A program made the position numbers and the translations under genes. Below, one piece after another: positions 28,781 to 39,313 of a DNA stretch of 55,522 nt (position 1 is its first letter; each line of letters begins with the position of its first letter). Source of the stretch: Haemophilus influenzae (GTDB lineage: Bacteria; Pseudomonadota; Gammaproteobacteria; Enterobacterales; Pasteurellaceae); the NCBI GenBank assembly GCA_923172585.1, contig OV298644.1:1669170-1724691 (forward strand), given 5' to 3'. Under the pieces are notes generated by a model. The model was not told the origin of the DNA, made no database searches, and saw only the letters and a program-made list of their open reading frames with translations.

Positions 28781-29105
28781 TCTTAAATTTTATTGTATTG
28801 TCATGATTAGATGTGTTATCCACATGCTAATGTAGAATATAGTCGTTTGTGAATATCATCTAATATCTGAACAGGATCAAGCTCTATTACAGCACAATAT
28901 TGAATAAATTCAAGAAAATCTATTCATCGGTCACCTGTTACTACTTTTCCAATAATTGACGCAAGCAAGCACATTTTTAGACCTATTGCACGCTGTAAGA
29001 ATCTTAAAACATAAAGGCATTGAATAAAAAACATTCTCAACGAAGTATTTTCAACATAATGAATTGATAATAATAAATTAAACGTTACAATTATATTTCA
29101 GTTTT
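28781..29105. other. unassigned stretch between dxs and sspB
   Basis: No gene can be supported. A piece near 28,980-29,040 (LLHAVRILKHKGIE, stop, KTF) resembles a blurred second version of the dxs C-terminus at 28,690-28,740, in line with the degenerate duplicates elsewhere in this stretch. Clean sequence resumes at about 29,105. Confidence 0.4.
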
Positions 29106-29558
29106 TTAATCCACAATTCTTAAATGGGAAACTGATTTTGTTTTCTTTTTTTCTTCTCGTTTTTTAGGCTTATCTACTGCTTCATAAAAACCTGTTGGTT
29201 GTTCAGTATCTGGCTCAATGTTAAGTTCATCATAAATTTCCTCAGGTTCAAACATCACGCCATCGCCATTCTCACGAGCATAAATCGCAAGGGCTGCGCC
29301 CATTGGAATATACAGTTCACGAGAGACGCCTTTAAAACGCGCATTAAACTGGATGAAATCATTTGTAAGTTGTAAATTGCCCGTAGCACTGGCAGACAAG
29401 TTTAATACAATCTGTCCATCTTTTACATATTCGACAGGAACATTCACACCTAAGTAAGTCGCATCAACAACTAAATAAGGCGTAAAACTATTATCTACTA
29501 GCCAATCATAATAGGCGCGTAATAAATAAGGGCGTTTAGGAGAAGATTTATATTCCAT
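29106..29558 (-). CDS. sspB: ClpXP protease adaptor SspB
   Basis: SspB hands ssrA-tagged proteins to ClpXP. The 150-residue protein has the conserved substrate-binding dimer domain (SSPKRPYLLRAYYDWLVDNS at the start, then the YVKDGQIVLNLS and FSA-like strands), an acidic flexible linker (about 110-140) and the C-terminal ClpX-binding motif LRIVD. Its start codon overlaps the stop codon of sspA by one base, so the two are co-translated. Undamaged; this marks the return of reliable sequence. Confidence 0.95.
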   Translation of the reverse strand: MEYKSSPKRPYLLRAYYDWLVDNSFTPYLVVDATYLGVNVPVEYVKDGQIVLNLSASATGNLQLTNDFIQFNARFKGVSRELYIPMGAALAIYARENGDGVMFEPEEIYDELNIEPDTEQPTGFYEAVDKPKKREEKKKTKSVSHLRIVD

Positions 29559-30196
29559 TATTTATCATCCATTAAATTTTTTGGTGCAGCTTCACCTACA
29601 GATTGCAAAAAAGAATCACGTGTAAACACACGTTCCATATAAGCTTTAATCGCTTTACTTCCTGTGCCTGTAAATTCCACGCCTAAATGTTTTAATTTCC
29701 ATAATAATGGTGCAACATAGCAATCAACCAAACCAAATTCTTCATTCATAAAATAAGGCATCTGTTGAAAAATTGGTGCAATCCCTAATAGTTCTTCTTT
29801 TAACTGTTTTAATGCTGAAGTTTTTTCTTTTTCTGTGCCATTTTCTGCTTTTGCAAGGGTTGGATACCAATCTTGTTCAATACGTAACATTAAAAGTCGA
29901 TCTTTAGCACGAGAAACAGGATACACTTGCATTAATGGAGGATGTGGAAAACGCTCATCAAGATATTCCATTATGATGCGTGAATTAAATAATACGAGAT
30001 CACGATCAACCAACGTAGGCACAGTGCCGTATGGATTTAATTCCATTAAATCTTCTGGTAGAGCTTGCAAATCAACCTCTGCGTTTTCATAAAGCACACC
30101 TTTTTCTGCCAAAACAATTTTTACCTGATGGCAATAAATATCATCTTTATTTGAAAAAAGGGTCATTACTGAACGTTTACTTGATGCGCTGGACAT
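29558..30196 (-). CDS. sspA: stringent starvation protein A, SspA
   Basis: SspA is an RNA polymerase-associated regulator with a glutathione-transferase fold but no transferase activity. The 212-residue protein has the thioredoxin-like N-terminal domain (MTLFSNKDDIYCHQVKIVLA, LNPYGTVPTLVDRDLVLFNS, RIIMEYLDERFPHPPL) and the helical C-terminal domain. Forms an operon with sspB. Lies downstream of rplM-rpsI as in E. coli, but a hairpin terminator separates them, so it may have its own promoter. GGAGG ribosome site. Confidence 0.95.
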   Translation of the reverse strand: MSSASSKRSVMTLFSNKDDIYCHQVKIVLAEKGVLYENAEVDLQALPEDLMELNPYGTVPTLVDRDLVLFNSRIIMEYLDERFPHPPLMQVYPVSRAKDRLLMLRIEQDWYPTLAKAENGTEKEKTSALKQLKEELLGIAPIFQQMPYFMNEEFGLVDCYVAPLLWKLKHLGVEFTGTGSKAIKAYMERVFTRDSFLQSVGEAAPKNLMDDK

Positions 30197-30327
30197 TTAT
30201 TCCTCCGAAGATCCAAAAATATTCTAGGTTTTTAAGGGGCAACATTTTACCATAAAGCCTTACCTATTTGCCAATATAATCTTTTTTATTGTTTTATAAT
30301 CAATAAGTTAGAGTAACTCAAATAATA

Positions 30328-30356
30328 AAAAAGCAGAGATTTCTCTCTGCTTTTCT
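30328..30356 (-). terminator. rplM-rpsI terminator
   Basis: On the minus strand GCAGAGA and TCTCTGC pair around GAAA, followed by TTTTTT. It lies 21 bases after the rpsI stop codon. Confidence 0.9.
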
Positions 30357-30376
30357 TTTGGAAACGAAAATAAAAA

Positions 30377-30769
30377 TTAACGTTTTGAGTATTGTGGACG
30401 ACGACGTGCTTTGTGTAAACCCACTTTTTTACGTTCAACGCGACGTGCGTCACGAGTAACGAAACCAGCAGCACGAAGTGCTGGGCGTAATGTTTCATCG
30501 TATTCCATCAATGCACGAGTGATACCGTGACGGATTGCACCCGCTTGACCAGAAATACCACCACCTTTAACAGTGATGTATAGGTCTAATTTATCAGTTA
30601 ATTCAACCAACTCTAATGGCTGACGTACTACCATACGTGCTGTTTCGCGACCAAAGTAAACATCTAATTCACGTTGATTGATAGTGATTTTACCACTGCC
30701 CGGTTTGATAAATACACGAGCTGAAGAGCTTTTGCGGCGGCCTGTGCCGTAGTTTTGATTCTCTGCCAT
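30377..30769 (-). CDS. rpsI: ribosomal protein S9
   Basis: The 130-residue protein is full-length uS9: [20 protein letters not shown] at the start, [37 protein letters not shown], and the basic C-terminal tail ending RRPQYSKR, whose last Arg contacts the P-site tRNA. Second gene of the L13-S9 operon, 16 bases after rplM. Confidence 0.97.
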   Translation of the reverse strand: MAENQNYGTGRRKSSSARVFIKPGSGKITINQRELDVYFGRETARMVVRQPLELVELTDKLDLYITVKGGGISGQAGAIRHGITRALMEYDETLRPALRAAGFVTRDARRVERKKVGLHKARRRPQYSKR

Positions 30770-30785
30770 TTTCTAAACCTCGTGA

Positions 30786-31217
<432 letters not shown>

Positions 31218-31349
31218 TTAATTACCAAAAATTAGTTTGATACCCAGTGTTCTTATGAACACAACCATTAATCTTAATCATCACCCCTTCGAGTGCGATC
31301 TCGATAAAATAATGTACGATGGGAATTCGCACATTTACAGGGTCGGCGT

Positions 31350-31378
31350 ATTATACTCGTTTTTTCATAAAATGCTAA
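31350..31378 (-). promoter_or_regulatory. promoter of rplM-rpsI
   Basis: On the minus strand TTAGCA (-35) and a perfect TATAAT (-10) are 17 bases apart, about 135 bases upstream of rplM. The -10 is followed by ACGCCGACC, a GC-rich start region usual for stringently controlled ribosomal promoters. Confidence 0.75.
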
Positions 31379-31453
31379 TTTTTTGCGCTAAAAAACAAAT
31401 CTATTGTATTTATTTAACACGCATTTATCTTTCTATAAAAATACACAAAAAAT

Positions 31454-31513
31454 TACCGCACTTTCTTTTTCGTTGTAAAATGGGATAAATCGTTGCTAAC
31501 AAAAGTGCGGTAG
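31454..31513. repeat. inverted uptake-signal pair between rplM and metF
   Basis: TACCGCACTTT and AAAAGTGCGGTA face each other about 37 bases apart between two divergent genes. Because no gene ends here, this pair is not an obvious terminator; uptake signals in intergenic DNA are common in Haemophilus. Confidence 0.7.
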
Positions 31514-31659
31514 TTTTGAGTATGTGTTGATCTAAAAATTAGTTATTATTGAACAATAATTATCCACTTATTGAATTATTAATAATAATCATACTTTTAA
31601 TGAATAAATTGAAATTGACTCATATTAAAACCTATTTTATTGTACAAATACTATTTTAG

Positions 31660-32556
<897 letters not shown>

Positions 32557-32592
32557 TTATCACAATAATATATTTCTTTTCAAACACAAAAT

Positions 32593-32612
32593 AAGGGCGA
32601 TATTTCGCCCTT
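32593..32612. terminator. bidirectional terminator between metF and bioD
   Basis: AAGGGCGA and TCGCCCTT form a perfect 8-bp stem with ATAT loop; A-rich DNA lies on one side and T-rich on the other. It serves the converging metF and bioD genes. Confidence 0.8.
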
Positions 32613-32643
32613 ATACAAAACTAAAAAATTCAACCGCACTTTA

Positions 32644-33372
32644 TTATTTTATGAACTCTGTTTGCATATACATTAATCGATCTATATTCGTTAAATAATG
32701 CCCTAATTCTTGTTCTTCGGGTTTATGTAAATAAGGAATTTTACCTAAAAGCGGCGCATCAATATGTTCAACAAGTAAATCAACAATTTCTGCATAATGG
32801 CTTAATAATGGATTAATTCGATTTGCTATCCAACCTAATAACGGCACACCTAACTGTTGGATAACCTTTACCGTTAATAAAGCGTGATTTACGCAACCAT
32901 CTTTAATTCCAACTACAAGTACTACTGGCATTTTTCGTTGAGTAATCCAATCTGCAAAACTTTTTCCTTCTGCCATTGGTGTCATTAAACCAAAAGATCC
33001 TTCCACCACAACAGATTGATAAGTTTGATTCAAACGCGTTAAATCACAATTAATTTTATCTAATTTAATCCGCATTTTATCTTGTGTGAGCATGGGTGCA
33101 CAGTGGCTAAAAGTATAGCTATTAATATCCTGATAAGACACATTTTCTTTTGTTGAATGCATCAGCGTTAATACATCAGCATTTACGAAATGATCATAAT
33201 CCGATGTATTTTCTGATTGCGCGACAGGATAAATACTCTCTTCTCCACAACAAGCAATAGGTTTATAGCCGACAACTTGCACGCCCTGCCCTTGCAAGGC
33301 TTGAATCATTGCGCGCGCTGCTGTTGTTTTCCCTACATTCGTATCTGTCCCTGCGACAAAAAAGCTACTCAT
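32644..33372 (-). CDS. bioD: dethiobiotin synthetase, stand-alone copy
   Basis: BioD closes the ureido ring of dethiobiotin with CO2 and ATP. The 242-residue protein has the P-loop FFVAGTDTNVGKTTAARAMI, the diaminopelargonate-binding region with VVEGSFGLMTPMAEGKSFAD, VVLVVGIKDGCVNHALLTVK and LLGWIANRINPLL (adenine site). It is not next to other bio genes; as I recall H. influenzae has another bioD in its bio cluster, so this is a second paralogue. Its substrate preference is untested here. GGAGA ribosome site; uptake signal lies in its leader. Confidence 0.9.
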   Translation of the reverse strand: MSSFFVAGTDTNVGKTTAARAMIQALQGQGVQVVGYKPIACCGEESIYPVAQSENTSDYDHFVNADVLTLMHSTKENVSYQDINSYTFSHCAPMLTQDKMRIKLDKINCDLTRLNQTYQSVVVEGSFGLMTPMAEGKSFADWITQRKMPVVLVVGIKDGCVNHALLTVKVIQQLGVPLLGWIANRINPLLSHYAEIVDLLVEHIDAPLLGKIPYLHKPEEQELGHYLTNIDRLMYMQTEFIK

Positions 33373-33474
33373 TTTTTTCTCCTTTAAAAAGTGCGGTGGA
33401 TTTTAAAGGAATTTTTTATTTAATAATTTGAGATAACGCAAATTTTCACTTTTTTTATCTTATAAATAGACAAA

Positions 33475-33741
33475 TTATTTGATCTCACTCAAGCTATTAA
33501 ATAAACCATCATCTTGTTTTGCTATTTGTAAGTAAAATCCTTGGCGTTTAATTGTTTCCAATACTTCATTACAATCTACATTGTGTAGTGCTTTACGCCC
33601 AAGCAGATTAAACATCATCACTAATTCTGGTTTACCAAAATGTTCGAGTAAAACGCTGGGCACTGAAGAAAAATCCTCTCTATTGGCAACATAAAGGTAA
33701 CTTCCTAACTTCTTTTTACTTTTATAAATGGCACATAGCAT
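33475..33741 (-). CDS. ycgL: YcgL domain protein
   Basis: The 88-residue protein [55 protein letters not shown] and [19 protein letters not shown] is the YcgL family (small alpha/beta protein of unknown function). I chose the inner ATG at 33,741 because it fits the family length and follows CGGGAA; a longer frame from 33,798 would nearly overlap folE without a family counterpart. It follows folE by 60 bases and may be cotranscribed with it. Confidence 0.85.
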   Translation of the reverse strand: MLCAIYKSKKKLGSYLYVANREDFSSVPSVLLEHFGKPELVMMFNLLGRKALHNVDCNEVLETIKRQGFYLQIAKQDDGLFNSLSEIK

Positions 33742-33801
33742 ATTTAATTTCCCGAAATAAAAATCCGCACATTTTACGTGCGGATTACAATTTATCATTT
33801 C

Positions 33802-34458
33802 CTATTTTTGAACTGTAGCTAAAAATTCTTTACGAGTATCTCTATCTTCTAAGAATACGCCACCATAAGCAGATGTGACAGTATAACTATTCGTATCTCT
33901 AATACCACGCGCTTTCACACAGAAATGGGTCGCTTTCACATATACCGCCACATCATCGGTTTCAAGAATGGTTTGAAATGCTGTCAAAAGTTGCTCAGTT
34001 AAGCGTTCTTGAACCTGTGGACGTTGTGCAAAAAACGAGACAATTCGATTAATTTTAGAAAGACCAATCACCCAATCTTTTGGATAGTACGCCACACAAA
34101 CTTTACCATCAATCGTCACAAAATGATGTTCACAAGTGCTTGTTAGCGTAATGTCATTCACTTGCACCATTTCGCTGACTTTCATTTGATTTTTGATTTT
34201 TGTCATCTTTGGAAAATTCGCATAATCCATTCCACTAAAAATCTCATCAATAAACATTTTAGCTAAACGATTTGGCGTTTCTTCTAAACTATCATCTCGC
34301 AAATCTAATCCAATCAGCTTCATTACTTCATGCATGTGTTTTGCAATGCTTTCTCGGCGTTCATTTTTAGCCTGTGTTGGATCAATCATGGGTGTCTCAA
34401 TACCTTTTTCAATCAAGGCATTTCTTACATTCAGTGCATCCAGTGAAATTTTGCTCAT
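33802..34458 (-). CDS. folE: GTP cyclohydrolase I FolE
   Basis: FolE converts GTP to dihydroneopterin triphosphate, the first step of folate synthesis. The 218-residue type IA enzyme has the zinc-binding motif [20 protein letters not shown] (Cys, His), the third ligand Cys in [17 protein letters not shown], and [36 protein letters not shown]. Full length, divergent from moeA. AAAGGA-type ribosome site. Confidence 0.96.
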   Translation of the reverse strand: MSKISLDALNVRNALIEKGIETPMIDPTQAKNERRESIAKHMHEVMKLIGLDLRDDSLEETPNRLAKMFIDEIFSGMDYANFPKMTKIKNQMKVSEMVQVNDITLTSTCEHHFVTIDGKVCVAYYPKDWVIGLSKINRIVSFFAQRPQVQERLTEQLLTAFQTILETDDVAVYVKATHFCVKARGIRDTNSYTVTSAYGGVFLEDRDTRKEFLATVQK

Positions 34459-34594
34459 AATAGTCTTTCCTAAAAAATAATCGGTTATTCTAGCAAAGGA
34501 TAATAGGATGGTAAAATGAGAAAAATTGCAAATTTGAATGAATTAGGCTTTAGATATAGAATAGCTGACAAATTTTATCAAATAAGGATTTTCT

Positions 34595-35809
34595 ATGCTT
34601 ACATTGGATCAAGCTCGCTCGAAAATGCTCGAACAGATTTCCTTCCCAACTCAAATTGAATACCTAAATTTACAAGAAGCCGCCAATCGAATTTGTGCAG
34701 AAGATATTATTTCGCCTATCAATGTTCCCTCTTTCGATAACTCAGCAATGGATGGTTATGCTGTACGTTTATCGGATTTACAACAATCTTTAACCCTTTC
34801 AGTGGCAGGGAAATCTTTTGCAGGTAATCCATTCCAAGAGGAATGGCCATCAAAAAGTGCGGTCAGAATTATGACTGGTGCGATGATTCCTGAAGGCGCA
34901 GATGCAGTGATAATGCAAGAGCAAGTAACACTCAATGAAGACGGCACCATCACTTTTAGTGAATTACCTAAGCCGAATCAAAACATCCGTCGTATTGGTG
35001 AAGATGTAAAGAAAGGCGATGTGGTATTAGAACAAGGCGCACCGCTCACCCCAGTTTCCTTGCCATTATTAGCCTCTCTAGGCATTGCAGAAGTAAAATG
35101 CTATCGTCAATTAAAAGTCGGCGTACTCTCAACTGGCGATGAACTTGTGGAAGTCGGCAAACCATTACAAAGCGGACAAATCTATGACACTAACCGTTTC
35201 ACCGTAAAATTATTACTCGAAAAACTACACTGTGAAGTCATTGATTTAGGACTATTACCTGATAACGAAGCTGAATTTGAAAAAGCATTTATTGCCGCAC
35301 AAAGCCAAGCCGATTTAGTGATTACCAGTGGCGGTGTTTCCGTTGGTGAAGCGGATTTCACTAAAGCAGTATTGGAAAAAGTAGGCAAAGTAAATTTCTG
35401 GAAAATTGCAATCAAACCGGGCAAACCATTCGCTTTTGGTAAATTAGAAAATGCTTGGTTCTGTGGTTTACCCGGCAATCCTGTTTCTGCATTAGTGACA
35501 TTTTATCAACTTGTTCAACCACTCATTGCTAAACTGCAAGGGCAAAAACAATGGAAAAATCCACCGCACTTTTCAGCCATTGCTACAATGAATTTGAAAA
35601 AATCAGTGGGACGTTTAGACTTCCAACGGGGTTTTTATTACATCAATGAACAAGGTCAAATGGAAGTACAATCAGTTGGTTTTCAAGGCTCTCATCTCTT
35701 TAGTGCTTTTGTAAAAAGCAATTGTTTTATCGTGTTAGAACAAGAACGTGGCAATGTCTCTGCGGGCGAAACAGTGACAATTGAGCCTTTCAATCATTTA
35801 TTAGGATAA
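34595..35809 (+). CDS. moeA: molybdopterin molybdenumtransferase MoeA
   Basis: MoeA inserts molybdate into adenylyl-molybdopterin. The 404-residue protein has the conserved VPSFDNSAMDGYAVRLSDL at the start, GRI-like FAGNPFQEEWP, the MPT-binding TSGGVSVGEADFTKAVLEKV, KPGKPFAFGKLENAWFCGLP and LPGNPVSALVTFYQL, and the C-terminal beta domain. Normal length. Starts ATAAGGATTTTCT-ATG; moeB follows after 3 bases, so the pair is one operon. Carries two uptake signals within the gene. Confidence 0.96.
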   Translation: MLTLDQARSKMLEQISFPTQIEYLNLQEAANRICAEDIISPINVPSFDNSAMDGYAVRLSDLQQSLTLSVAGKSFAGNPFQEEWPSKSAVRIMTGAMIPEGADAVIMQEQVTLNEDGTITFSELPKPNQNIRRIGEDVKKGDVVLEQGAPLTPVSLPLLASLGIAEVKCYRQLKVGVLSTGDELVEVGKPLQSGQIYDTNRFTVKLLLEKLHCEVIDLGLLPDNEAEFEKAFIAAQSQADLVITSGGVSVGEADFTKAVLEKVGKVNFWKIAIKPGKPFAFGKLENAWFCGLPGNPVSALVTFYQLVQPLIAKLQGQKQWKNPPHFSAIATMNLKKSVGRLDFQRGFYYINEQGQMEVQSVGFQGSHLFSAFVKSNCFIVLEQERGNVSAGETVTIEPFNHLLG

Positions 35810-35812
35810 AAA

Positions 35813-36544
35813 ATGATCGAACTTAGTCACGAAGAAGAATTGCGTTATAACCGTCAAATTATTCTTAAAAGCGTAGATTTTGATGGGCAAGAAAAACTTA
35901 AAGCAAGCAAAATGCTGATCGTTGGGCTTGGTGGCTTAGGATGTGCAGCCAGCCAATATCTCGCAGCAGCAGGTGTTGGAAATTTAACGCTGTTGGATTT
36001 CGATACAGTTTCGCTTTCTAATCTTCAACGACAAGTCTTGCATTGCGATGCTCGCTTGAATATGCCCAAAGTGGAGTCAGCTAAAATTGCACTCAAGCAA
36101 ATCAACCCACATATAAACGTCGAGACAATTAATGCTAAGTTAGACGAAGAAAAACTGGCTGAAATCATTCCGCACTTTGATATTGTTTTAGATTGTACAG
36201 ACAATGTGGAAATCCGTAATCAATTGGATCGCCAATGTAATCATGCAAAAATCCCTCTTATTTCTGGTGCTGCAATTCGAATGGAAGGTCAGATTTCCGT
36301 TTTCACTTATGAACCAAATACGCCTACTTATCGTGATCTCAGTAAATTATTTGGACAAAATGTATTAAGCTGTGTGGAAGCTGGCGTGCTTGCACCAATC
36401 GTCGGTATTGTGGGCACGATTCAGGCCTTAGAAGCAATTAAAGTGCGGTTAAAAATCGGTAAGAATTTGTGTGGACGCTTATTGATGATTGACGGTTTTT
36501 CGATGAATATTCGAGAAATTAAACTTCCAACCAATATGGAATAA
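35813..36544 (+). CDS. moeB: molybdopterin-synthase adenylyltransferase MoeB
   Basis: MoeB adenylates the C-terminus of MoaD before sulfur transfer. The 243-residue protein has the E1-type ATP site IVGLGGLGCAASQYLAAAGV, LSNLQRQVLH (Arg finger region), the Asp in VLDCTDNVEIRNQLDRQC, and VLSCVEAGVLAPIVGIVGTI. Compared with E. coli MoeB, both zinc cysteine pairs are missing: the CYRCL segment reads TYRDLSKLF and the C-terminus ends REIKLPTNME without a CxxC. This is, as I recall, normal for H. influenzae. Uptake signal near the 3' end. Confidence 0.94.
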   Translation: MIELSHEEELRYNRQIILKSVDFDGQEKLKASKMLIVGLGGLGCAASQYLAAAGVGNLTLLDFDTVSLSNLQRQVLHCDARLNMPKVESAKIALKQINPHINVETINAKLDEEKLAEIIPHFDIVLDCTDNVEIRNQLDRQCNHAKIPLISGAAIRMEGQISVFTYEPNTPTYRDLSKLFGQNVLSCVEAGVLAPIVGIVGTIQALEAIKVRLKIGKNLCGRLLMIDGFSMNIREIKLPTNME

Positions 36545-36610
36545 AACGCTTCAAAAGAGAAAAAAATTTAACCGCACTTTTATTAACCATAACCTTTACG
36601 ACAAAACACT

Positions 36611-36934
36611 ATGACAACAGAAATTAAAAAACTTGATCCCGATACAGCCATTGATATTGCTTACGATATTTTCTTAGAAATGGCTGGAGAAAATTTAGAT
36701 CCTGCCGATATTCTTTTATTCAACCTACAATTTGAAGAACGCGGCGGCGTGGAATTTGTTGAAACCGCCGATGATTGGGAAGAAGAAATTGGTGTACTAA
36801 TTGATCCTGAAGAATACGCTGAAGTGTGGGTGGGCTTAGTCAATGAGCAAGATGAAATGGATGATGTATTTGCTAAATTCTTAATTTCTCACCGAGAAGA
36901 AGATCGCGAATTTCACGTTATTTGGAAAAAGTAA
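36611..36934 (+). CDS. double-stranded DNA mimic protein (DUF440, HI1450 type)
   Basis: The 107-residue protein is extremely acidic ([60 protein letters not shown]). It belongs to DUF440 (YciU), of which the H. influenzae member HI1450 was described structurally as a DNA mimic that binds the nucleoid protein HU. Surface Asp/Glu rows imitate DNA phosphates. Weak ribosome site; it sits 66 bases after moeB across an uptake signal and has its own strong terminator. Confidence 0.92.
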   Translation: MTTEIKKLDPDTAIDIAYDIFLEMAGENLDPADILLFNLQFEERGGVEFVETADDWEEEIGVLIDPEEYAEVWVGLVNEQDEMDDVFAKFLISHREEDREFHVIWKK

Positions 36935-36949
36935 CGATAACGTAAAAAT

Positions 36950-36975
36950 AAGGGAAATCATCTGATTTCCCTTTT
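36950..36975 (+). terminator. terminator of the DNA-mimic gene
   Basis: AAGGGAAATCA and TGATTTCCCTT form a perfect 11-bp stem with a 2-base loop and end in TTTT. Confidence 0.9.
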
Positions 36976-37016
36976 CCTTTCGCTTAAAATTAACAAGCCA
37001 TCAAATTGGAAATAAA

Positions 37017-37040
37017 AAGCGGCTTAAAAATAAGCCGCTT
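37017..37040. terminator. terminator of the tlpA-like gene
   Basis: AAGCGGCTTA and TAAGCCGCTT form a perfect 10-bp stem around AAAA, 8 bases beyond the stop codon of the minus-strand thioredoxin-like gene. Confidence 0.8.
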
Positions 37041-37047
37041 GTCATCG

Positions 37048-37518
37048 TTATTTTTCAGCAAACACTCGAATTTGCTCTGCACCTAAATGTCCTGGTACTG
37101 TTTTTTTCAGGTTTAAATCACTATCTAAAAAGAGATTAAACGGGTAGCCACGCACTCTTGCTTTATCAATGATTTCGCCTTTTTCATCTAAAAGCACCGT
37201 GATATTTTTATATTCTAATCCCTTGTACCACTCAATAAAATCAGCGGTGTCTTTTTCGCCTTTGTGATCGGGCGAAACAATGGTAATCACTTCAAAATTG
37301 CGATCTTTTTCCGCACTTAAATCATCAATTTCAGCTAATCCTGCCAAACAAATTGGACACCAAGATGCCCACATTTTTACATACACGGGTTTGCCTTTAT
37401 ATTGGCTTAAAGTAACTGGCTGATTGTTTAAATCTTTGAGTTGCACATCCGCCAAATTAGTTTGTGCAAAAGCGTTTAGGCTGAATGCCATTAGAAATAT
37501 TGATAATAGTTTTTTCAT
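37048..37518 (-). CDS. periplasmic thioredoxin-like protein (TlpA/DsbE type)
   Basis: The 156-residue protein has a signal peptide (MKKLLSIFLMAFSLNAFAQ) and a thioredoxin fold with the active-site WASWCPICLAGLAEID (CPIC) and cis-proline region VRGYPFNLFLD. It is last in an operon with a CcdA-like membrane protein and a periplasmic MsrAB. In the homologous Neisseria PilB protein such a thioredoxin domain is fused to MsrAB and recycles it; here the same parts are separate genes. So its likely job is to pass electrons from the CcdA-like protein to MsrAB. Confidence 0.9.
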   Translation of the reverse strand: MKKLLSIFLMAFSLNAFAQTNLADVQLKDLNNQPVTLSQYKGKPVYVKMWASWCPICLAGLAEIDDLSAEKDRNFEVITIVSPDHKGEKDTADFIEWYKGLEYKNITVLLDEKGEIIDKARVRGYPFNLFLDSDLNLKKTVPGHLGAEQIRVFAEK

Positions 37519-37559
37519 TGCTTTTTCCTTTTATAAATTTCTTTTGTTGAGGTTATGTT

Positions 37560-38201
37560 TTACGAAAAATTATTCGTAATCAATAAAATGCCCATCACGA
37601 TAATTAAAATTCCGCCACCGATTTTAAATTTGTCTAAGTGTTTATTTAACCCTTTAGCACGTTTTAGCAAGCTGTCTGAGAAGAATGAAAATAATACAAA
37701 CGGCGTTGCCAAGCCTAAAACATAAACGAACATCATTGATGCACCGTAAAGTGCGGATCCTTCATCGCCTGATAAAGCTAACACGGAAGCCAAAATCGGG
37801 CCAATACAAGGCGTCCAACCAAGGCTAAAGGTTAAACCAAGCACAAATGCCTCAAGTGCGGTTGATTTTCCTGATGTTTTTATTTCCACCAATTTTGTGC
37901 GTTCCAACAAACCAATTTTGAAAACGCCAAGTTGATGAATACCCAAAATAATCACAATAATGCCAGCGATAATGCGGGTGGTGTTACTAAATAAAATATT
38001 CCCTAAAAAACCAAAACTAAAGCCTAAACTGACAAATGTAAGGGAAAGCCCTAAAATAAATAAAAAAGTATTTAGGACTTTTTTACCGCCTTTACTCAAA
38101 ATACCAAAATAAATTGGAATAATCGGGAAAATACAAGGCGAAAGAAAAGAAGCAAGCCCAGCTAAAAATACAGTTCCAATAAGGAGTTGTTGATCTAACA
38201 T
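37560..38201 (-). CDS. CcdA/DsbD-like membrane electron carrier
   Basis: The 213-residue protein has six hydrophobic segments, with a cysteine in each half: SFLSPCIFPIIPIYFGILS and FSLGWTPCIGPILASVLALS, the CcdA/DsbD core pattern that moves reducing power from cytoplasmic thioredoxin across the membrane. It lacks the periplasmic alpha and gamma domains of full DsbD. It lies 11 bases downstream of msrAB and upstream of the thioredoxin-like gene, which together supply a complete reduction chain for periplasmic methionine sulfoxide. Confidence 0.9.
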   Translation of the reverse strand: MLDQQLLIGTVFLAGLASFLSPCIFPIIPIYFGILSKGGKKVLNTFLFILGLSLTFVSLGFSFGFLGNILFSNTTRIIAGIIVIILGIHQLGVFKIGLLERTKLVEIKTSGKSTALEAFVLGLTFSLGWTPCIGPILASVLALSGDEGSALYGASMMFVYVLGLATPFVLFSFFSDSLLKRAKGLNKHLDKFKIGGGILIIVMGILLITNNFS

Positions 38202-38212
38202 CCTACATCTCC

Positions 38213-39274
38213 TTATTTTTTAATGGATTGAATCAAATATCCATATCCTGCCTTTTCCATTTCTGCTAACGGAATAAATTTAATTGATGCACTGTTAATG
38301 CAATAACGCAAACCACCTTTATCTTTCGGACCGTCATCAAAAACGTGACCCAAATGGGCATTGCCCGCACGACTTAACACTTCGGTACGTTGCATATTGA
38401 AGCTGTTGTCGGTTTCATAATGCACTACATCTTTAATGATCGGTTTCGTAAAACTTGGCCAGCCACAACCTGATTCAAATTTATCATTTGAAGAGAAAAC
38501 AGGCTCGCCTGTAGTGACATCAACATAAATACCAGGTTGGAAGTTATCCCAATATTCGTTACTAAAAGAGCGTTCAGTATGTTTATTTTGAGTAACGGAA
38601 TATTGCAACGGTGTCAATTTCGCTTTGAGTTCTGCATCACTCGGTTTCGGATAATCTTTCTCGTCAATCACAGGTTCATCAGCTTTGGTAATATCAATAT
38701 GGCAGTAGCCATTTGGATTTTTCTTCAAATAATCCTGATGATATTCTTCTGCTACGATGTAATTTTTAAGTGGTTGCACCTCAATTTGTACTGGTTTTTT
38801 ATATTTGGTTTGAAGCTGGGCGAGTGCTTGTTCGATCACCGCTTTATCTGCTCCATCTTGATAATAAATCCCTGTACGATATTGTCTGCCACGGTCGTTA
38901 CCTTGTTTGTTTACACTCGTTGGATCAATCACTTTAAAATAATATTTAAGCAATTTATCTAACGAAATTTGGTTTGCATCGTAAGTGACTTTTACCGTTT
39001 CTGCGTGATCGGTTAGCCCAATCATCTGATAACTGGTTTTCTCCGTATTACCATTTGCATAGCCAGAAATCGCATCTTTCACACCGTGAATACGCTCCAT
39101 ATATGCTTCCATACCCCAAAAACAGCCACCAGCAAGATAAATTTCTCGAATGTTTTGTGTATTTTCCATTGCCATTTTTTGTTCTCCAGATGATGATGTT
39201 GAATTTTGTATTGCTAAAGTTGGTGCTGCACAGCAAAGTGCGGTAATAAATAGAAATGTTTTTGATAGTTTCAT
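38213..39274 (-). CDS. msrAB: periplasmic methionine sulfoxide reductase MsrAB
   Basis: This 353-residue protein repairs both S- and R-methionine sulfoxide. After a signal peptide ([20 protein letters not shown]) comes MsrA with the catalytic Cys in [20 protein letters not shown] (about 45-200) and then MsrB (about 215-345) with [34 protein letters not shown] (catalytic Cys) and SIKFIPL. First gene of the operon with the CcdA-like and thioredoxin-like genes. An ECF-type promoter lies 40 bases upstream; the sigma/anti-sigma pair at 41.1-41.8 kb is the obvious candidate to read it, as Ecf does for msrAB in Neisseria. Confidence 0.95.
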   Translation of the reverse strand: MKLSKTFLFITALCCAAPTLAIQNSTSSSGEQKMAMENTQNIREIYLAGGCFWGMEAYMERIHGVKDAISGYANGNTEKTSYQMIGLTDHAETVKVTYDANQISLDKLLKYYFKVIDPTSVNKQGNDRGRQYRTGIYYQDGADKAVIEQALAQLQTKYKKPVQIEVQPLKNYIVAEEYHQDYLKKNPNGYCHIDITKADEPVIDEKDYPKPSDAELKAKLTPLQYSVTQNKHTERSFSNEYWDNFQPGIYVDVTTGEPVFSSNDKFESGCGWPSFTKPIIKDVVHYETDNSFNMQRTEVLSRAGNAHLGHVFDDGPKDKGGLRYCINSASIKFIPLAEMEKAGYGYLIQSIKK

Positions 39275-39313
39275 TGCTTTTCCTTATGAAGTAAAAATTA
39301 ACGTTACATAAGG

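Noticed and set aside
31237-31488. 83-codon plus-strand frame upstream of metF.
   Set aside because: It overlaps the rplM leader and promoter and the uptake-signal pair; composition is not protein-like.
38537-38962. 141-codon frame on the plus strand.
   Set aside because: It lies opposite msrAB, whose protein matches its family over its full length; no ribosome site.
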